A stretch of 8,431 nt of DNA, taken from NCBI GenBank assembly GCA_016194795.1, contig JACQAX010000449.1, positions 1 through 8,431 on the forward strand, given 5' to 3'. The first letter of the stretch is position 1. Each line of letters begins with the position of its first letter. Origin of the DNA: Deltaproteobacteria bacterium (GTDB lineage Bacteria > Bdellovibrionota > UBA1018 > UBA923). The position numbers and the translations under genes were made by a program. The notes under the pieces were generated by a model. The model worked only from the letters and a program-made list of their open reading frames with translations, was not told the origin of the DNA and ran no database searches. Positions 5,588-8,431 of the stretch are shown here, in pieces.

Positions 5588-5936
5588 CGAGAAACGTCCC
5601 GCGACAACGCCGCCCGATCTCCTGGCCCTCGAGGTCGAGCGCGAGCGACTCATTCAGGCCGTCCTCGCGCACGAGCGCGAGCTCAAAACGATGCGCGGAT
5701 TGCTCGCAAGCTCGTCTCCCGAGGAAACGGCAAGGCTGCGCTCCGTCAACGCCGAGCTGAAGGCAAAACTGCTCGAGGCCGAAAAAGCTCTTGCCTTCGA
5801 GTGCCTGGACCGTAAAACTCCTATAGATGCGGCAGGCTGTACCGATAAGTTCGAGGTACTGAAGGCGGAAGTCTTGGCCTACTGCGAGGACAGGAAACTC
5901 GACCCCTCTCTATGGAAAAAGCTCGAATCCTTGTGA
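5580..5936 (+). CDS. Small coiled-coil protein of unknown function
   Basis: A 118-residue protein, not recognised as a named family. Residues about 13-80 are charged and Leu/Ala/Glu-rich with heptad spacing (LEVERERLIQAVLAHEREL and later NAELKAKLLEAEKAL), typical of a coiled coil. A short C-terminal segment (about 85-118) contains two Cys and a terminal amphipathic helix. No signal peptide or membrane segment is visible. The ATG overlaps the upstream stop by 8 nt, and GGAGGGG (5563-5569) lies 10 nt upstream. The overlap and the matching coiled coil next door suggest that it pairs with the STAS-like protein. The last 40 codons use rarer codons (ATA, AGG, CTA, TGT, GTA) than the operon average. 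Confidence 0.75.
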   Translation: MADEKRPATTPPDLLALEVERERLIQAVLAHERELKTMRGLLASSSPEETARLRSVNAELKAKLLEAEKALAFECLDRKTPIDAAGCTDKFEVLKAEVLAYCEDRKLDPSLWKKLESL

Positions 5937-6595
5937 TCGAGGATAACCAAGACACGCGCCAGTTCCTCGAGACCGTGCTCGCGCGCGAGTTCGAGGTGAT
6001 TTGCACCGAGAACGCCGTGCTGGGGATCGACTACGCCCGCAACAAGCGGCCGGATCTGATCGTCCTCGACATCATGTTGCCGATCCTCAACGGTTTCGAC
6101 GCGTGCAATCTGCTGAAGCGCGACGAGGCGACCAAGAACATCCCGATCATCTTCCTCAGCGCCAAGAACACCGTGGGCGACATCACGCAGGGCCTCGGCC
6201 TCGGCGCCGACGACTACCTGGCCAAACCTTTCGACTACAAAGAGCTCGTCGCGCGCATCAAGGTGCGCCTGCGCGAGAAGGCCACCTACCAGTCCGAGCC
6301 GCGCGTGCTCACCCACGGCGATCTCAAGCTCGTGCTCGACACCCGCGACGTCTCATTCGAAGGCAAGCCCATCGACCTCACCCAGACCGAGTTCGACATC
6401 CTGCGCATGCTGGTCCAGCGCATCGGCCAGGTCGTGCCGCGCGACGAGATCATCCGCGACGTCTGGAAAGGCACCACCGAGGCCGCCCAGAAGCGCACGA
6501 TCGACGTGCACATCCGCGCGCTCCGCAAGAAGATCCCGCCGCTCACGCGCCACATCCTGTCGGTCTACGGCGTGGGTTACAAGTACGAACGCTAG
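5912..6595 (+). CDS. OmpR/PhoB-family response regulator (no partner kinase in window)
   Basis: A 227-residue two-domain DNA-binding response regulator of normal family length. The receiver (about 3-120) has the acidic pair Glu10-Asp11, phosphoacceptor Asp53 in LIVLDIMLP, Ser83 in FLSAK and Lys105 in LAKPF, so all phosphorylation residues are present. The C-terminal winged helix (about 130-227) shows the usual LTQTEFDILRMLV, VVPRDEIIRDVW, RTIDVHIRALRKK and VYGVGYKYE blocks. It would bind promoter DNA as a dimer when phosphorylated. Its ATG lies inside the preceding gene (25-nt overlap), and the nearest AGGA is 15 nt upstream, so translation probably depends on coupling to the coiled-coil gene. 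No histidine kinase is adjacent on either side within the window. Confidence 0.95.
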   Translation: MEKARILVIEDNQDTRQFLETVLAREFEVICTENAVLGIDYARNKRPDLIVLDIMLPILNGFDACNLLKRDEATKNIPIIFLSAKNTVGDITQGLGLGADDYLAKPFDYKELVARIKVRLREKATYQSEPRVLTHGDLKLVLDTRDVSFEGKPIDLTQTEFDILRMLVQRIGQVVPRDEIIRDVWKGTTEAAQKRTIDVHIRALRKKIPPLTRHILSVYGVGYKYER

Positions 6596-6636
6596 GCGTT
6601 ATTTGTTAGCGGGCAGCCGCTGGCCTTCGCCAGCGG
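6588..6636. terminator. Hairpins at the response regulator / kinase convergence
   Basis: Two perfect stems are seen. AACGC/GCGTT (6588-6592/6596-6600) has the response regulator's TAG as its 3-nt loop and is followed by a T-rich ATTTGTT. CCGCTGGC/GCCAGCGG (6617-6624/6629-6636) is an 8-bp stem with loop CTTC, lying inside the last codons of the kinase gene. The second is stable in both directions but has no immediate T tract. Together they may end both converging transcripts. Confidence 0.4.
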
Positions 6637-8431
6637 GTGAGAGGCGCTCGTCGATGTTGGTGAAGCGGTCCTCGTTCACGGTGAAGGCGACTTCCTTCTC
6701 CATGCTCAGGAGCGTGTTCACGAGCTTGATCTTGTAATTGCCCACCGGAACGCGCTTGCGCGAGACCGGCGTCGACCATTTCTCCTCGACGCCGTCGATC
6801 TGCACCACCGCCTCGGCGCTGGGTGTGGTCTTGATGCTGACGTAGCCGAACTTGGCCGGCTGGAGCGCGACTTCCTTGACGATCTCCTTCTTGCCGGAGA
6901 TGTCCGAGTTGTGGACGACAAAGCTTTCGCGATAGGTGCGGAAGCCTTCGCGCTCGGCGATCAGCTCGAGGTTGCGCTCGGTCGGAACCGTGGTGAATCC
7001 GGAAGTGTCGATCACCGCGCCGTTGATGCGGATGAGGTTTCCCACTCCCGAAGGGCTGACGACGACACGCAGGCTGAACTGCTGCGACTGCGAGCCGGTG
7101 ACCACGGGCTCGTTGTTGCCCGGAGCCGCCATGCCGTTCTCGAGCTCGAGCGGCATCTGCAGCGTCTTCGTCTCGCCCACGTTCAGGGTGACGGTTTCGG
7201 CGCGCAGCTTGTAGCCGTTGGAGAAGATCGTCACTTTCAGCGGCTTGCCGGCCGGAAGACCGCGGATGGCGGCCGGCAGCACCTGAGCCTGGAGCTCGTC
7301 GTTCACCTTGACGGTCGCCGCCTGCACGTTGCTTTGGATCATCAGCGCGCCCGTAGCCATGGGGTTCTGCTGCTGCGTGGCCGTGTCGCTTGCCGGAGCG
7401 GGGCCGGTCACCGGTTTGCCGAGCAGGCCGAACATCGTCGGATCGACGTACCAGATGGCGCCGAGCACCGCGGCGGCGGCGGCGATGGCCACGAGCGGCG
7501 ATTTCTTTTCCTCGGCCTGGGGCCGGCGGCGCAGGCCGGTATTCGTCCCGGGCTTCTTATGAAGATTCGTCGACGTCGCCGAGGTCGCGTATTGGATCGG
7601 CTTGCTTGACTGCGTGGGAATGCCCGGCGGCGTCGTATTCAAAGGCTTGGGCGGGGCATTGCTCTTCGCGCTTCCGAAGTCGAGGGTGACGTCGGTTTTT
7701 TCCTTCATCTCGACCACGCGGAAGCTCGAGCTGTCGTCGCGCTTCTTCGGGCCCGCGGGGCCGCGAGCGCCGCCCTTGGTCGTCTCCACGTTGTTGAGCG
7801 CGACCGTCGACTCTTCCTTGACGGGCGCGGCGGCCGGGGCCGCGGCGGGAGCAGCGGCGGCGGGAGCCGCGACGGGAGCGGCGGCAGGCACCTCGGGCAT
7901 CGCGAGGAGCTGCTCGACCTTTTCGTTGAGCTTGAGGAGGCGCTTGCGGTCCTCGACGATCTCGTTCTTGAAGAGGTCGCGCGCGTAGTAGGCCAGGTCG
8001 GCCGGGTTGAACTCGGGCGCGAACTGATAGAGAAACTTGTGGAGCGCGCGCTGCATTTCCTCGGCGGTGGCGTAGCGCTGGTCGCGATTTTTCGTCAGCG
8101 TCTTCATGACGATCGCGTCGAGCTCCTTGGGAACCTTGGGATTGAACATGCTCGGCGGCTTGACGGTGTTCTGGCAGTTCTCGATCAGCTTGAGCACGCC
8201 GTAATCGTTGTCGCTGGCGAAAAGTTTTTTGCCCGTGAGCAGCTCCCAGAGCACGATGCCGAGCGCGAAGATGTCGCTGCGGCCGTCAAGCACCTCGCCC
8301 GAGATCTGCTCGGGCGACAGGTAGCTGGGCTTGCCCTTGATGACGCCCGCGCGGGTCGACTCGTTGTTCGTGGCCGCTTTCGCGATGCCGAAGTCGATGA
8401 CCTTCACGGCGCCGTCGTAGGAGATCAGAAG
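6599..8431 (-). CDS. Transmembrane Ser/Thr protein kinase with PEGA-like repeats (5' end missing)
   Basis: The frame is open from the right edge for 610 codons to the TAA at 6599-6601. Its start and the N-terminal kinase lobe lie outside. Visible kinase parts, numbered from the edge, are LLISYDGAVKVIDFGIAKA (1-19, with the DFG of the magnesium loop), SYLSPEQISG in place of the APE motif (36-45), DGRSDIFALGIVLWELLTG (49-67), and the helical end with FKNEIVEDRKRL. An Ala/Pro-rich then basic linker follows. One membrane segment (about 312-330) comes next, then three PEGA-like modules outside the cytoplasm (about 360-430, 451-525, 527-598; PEGA hallmarks are the LPAGKPLKV and VPVGNYKIKL type turns). 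The layout is that of a Hanks-type kinase with a periplasmic sensor or surface-binding region, common in myxobacteria and relatives. A GTG at 8407 lies within the catalytic domain and is not the start. It converges on the response regulator with 3 nt between stops. Confidence 0.95.
   Translation of the reverse strand, partial: LLISYDGAVKVIDFGIAKAATNNESTRAGVIKGKPSYLSPEQISGEVLDGRSDIFALGIVLWELLTGKKLFASDNDYGVLKLIENCQNTVKPPSMFNPKVPKELDAIVMKTLTKNRDQRYATAEEMQRALHKFLYQFAPEFNPADLAYYARDLFKNEIVEDRKRLLKLNEKVEQLLAMPEVPAAAPVAAPAAAAPAAAPAAAPVKEESTVALNNVETTKGGARGPAGPKKRDDSSSFRVVEMKEKTDVTLDFGSAKSNAPPKPLNTTPPGIPTQSSKPIQYATSATSTNLHKKPGTNTGLRRRPQAEEKKSPLVAIAAAAAVLGAIWYVDPTMFGLLGKPVTGPAPASDTATQQQNPMATGALMIQSNVQAATVKVNDELQAQVLPAAIRGLPAGKPLKVTIFSNGYKLRAETVTLNVGETKTLQMPLELENGMAAPGNNEPVVTGSQSQQFSLRVVVSPSGVGNLIRINGAVIDTSGFTTVPTERNLELIAEREGFRTYRESFVVHNSDISGKKEIVKEVALQPAKFGYVSIKTTPSAEAVVQIDGVEEKWSTPVSRKRVPVGNYKIKLVNTLLSMEKEVAFTVNEDRFTNIDERLSPAGEGQRLPANK
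7820..7888 (-). repeat. Ala/Pro-rich coding repeat in the kinase linker
   Basis: The GC-rich stretch encodes a run of PAAAP-like units between the kinase domain and the membrane segment. It probably forms a flexible, extended linker. Such tracts vary in length between strains through slippage. Confidence 0.6.

Noticed and set aside
4460..5653. Long minus-strand open frame (397 codons) opposite the CBS and STAS-like genes
   Set aside because: It is a low-complexity antisense product. The plus strand has CBS motifs, ribosome binding sites and a promoter.
8405..8407. GTG as the start of the kinase gene
   Set aside because: The frame stays open to the window edge and the upstream residues complete the kinase catalytic-loop to DFG region, so the gene begins outside the window.

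Overview
The window is GC-rich bacterial chromosome with strong C/G preference at third codon positions. It is densely packed with signal-transduction genes. The mix includes a PEGA-containing Ser/Thr kinase, an HD-GYP phosphodiesterase, an HDOD protein, a SpoIIE-type phosphatase and a TraF/PorV-like outer-membrane barrel. This suggests a Gram-negative, probably from the former Deltaproteobacteria, Bdellovibrionota/Oligoflexia or Myxococcota type. That placement is inferred from gene content, not from a marker gene. No rRNA, tRNA, CRISPR array, insertion sequence or phage gene is visible, and no gene-free stretch exceeds 300 bases.

Layout. Positions 1-2246 (minus strand) hold a two-gene unit: a predicted outer-membrane beta-barrel protein followed, through a TAATG stop/start overlap, by a SpoIIE/PP2C-type phosphatase that runs off the left edge. 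Positions 2247-2468 form a divergent control region with short inverted and direct repeats, a sigma70-like promoter for the rightward gene, and a leader hairpin that overlaps its ribosome binding site. Positions 2469-3263 (plus) encode an HD-GYP cyclic-di-GMP phosphodiesterase with all catalytic motifs. It converges on an HDOD-domain gene (3276-4352, minus). A second divergent control region (4353-4504) carries the clearest promoter in the window. That promoter reads into a tight four-gene plus-strand operon (4505-6595): a tandem-CBS protein, a degenerate STAS domain joined to a coiled coil, a small coiled-coil protein, and an OmpR/PhoB-type response regulator. The last two junctions overlap by 8 and 25 nt. 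Converging on it, with only 3 nt between stop codons, is the 3' part of a transmembrane Ser/Thr protein kinase with three PEGA-like repeats (6599-8431, minus). It runs off the right edge.

How it may work together. Almost every gene makes, reads or removes a regulatory signal: Ser/Thr phosphorylation (kinase, SpoIIE phosphatase), cyclic-di-GMP (HD-GYP), adenine nucleotides (CBS), Asp phosphorylation (response regulator), and protein-protein switching (STAS, HDOD, pseudo-receiver). A kinase, a phosphatase and a STAS protein side by side recall partner-switch systems. However, the STAS protein appears to lack the phosphorylatable Ser and no RsbW-like anti-sigma kinase is present, so any such switch would be non-canonical. 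Domain calls are from motifs I can read. The idea of one joint circuit is inference.
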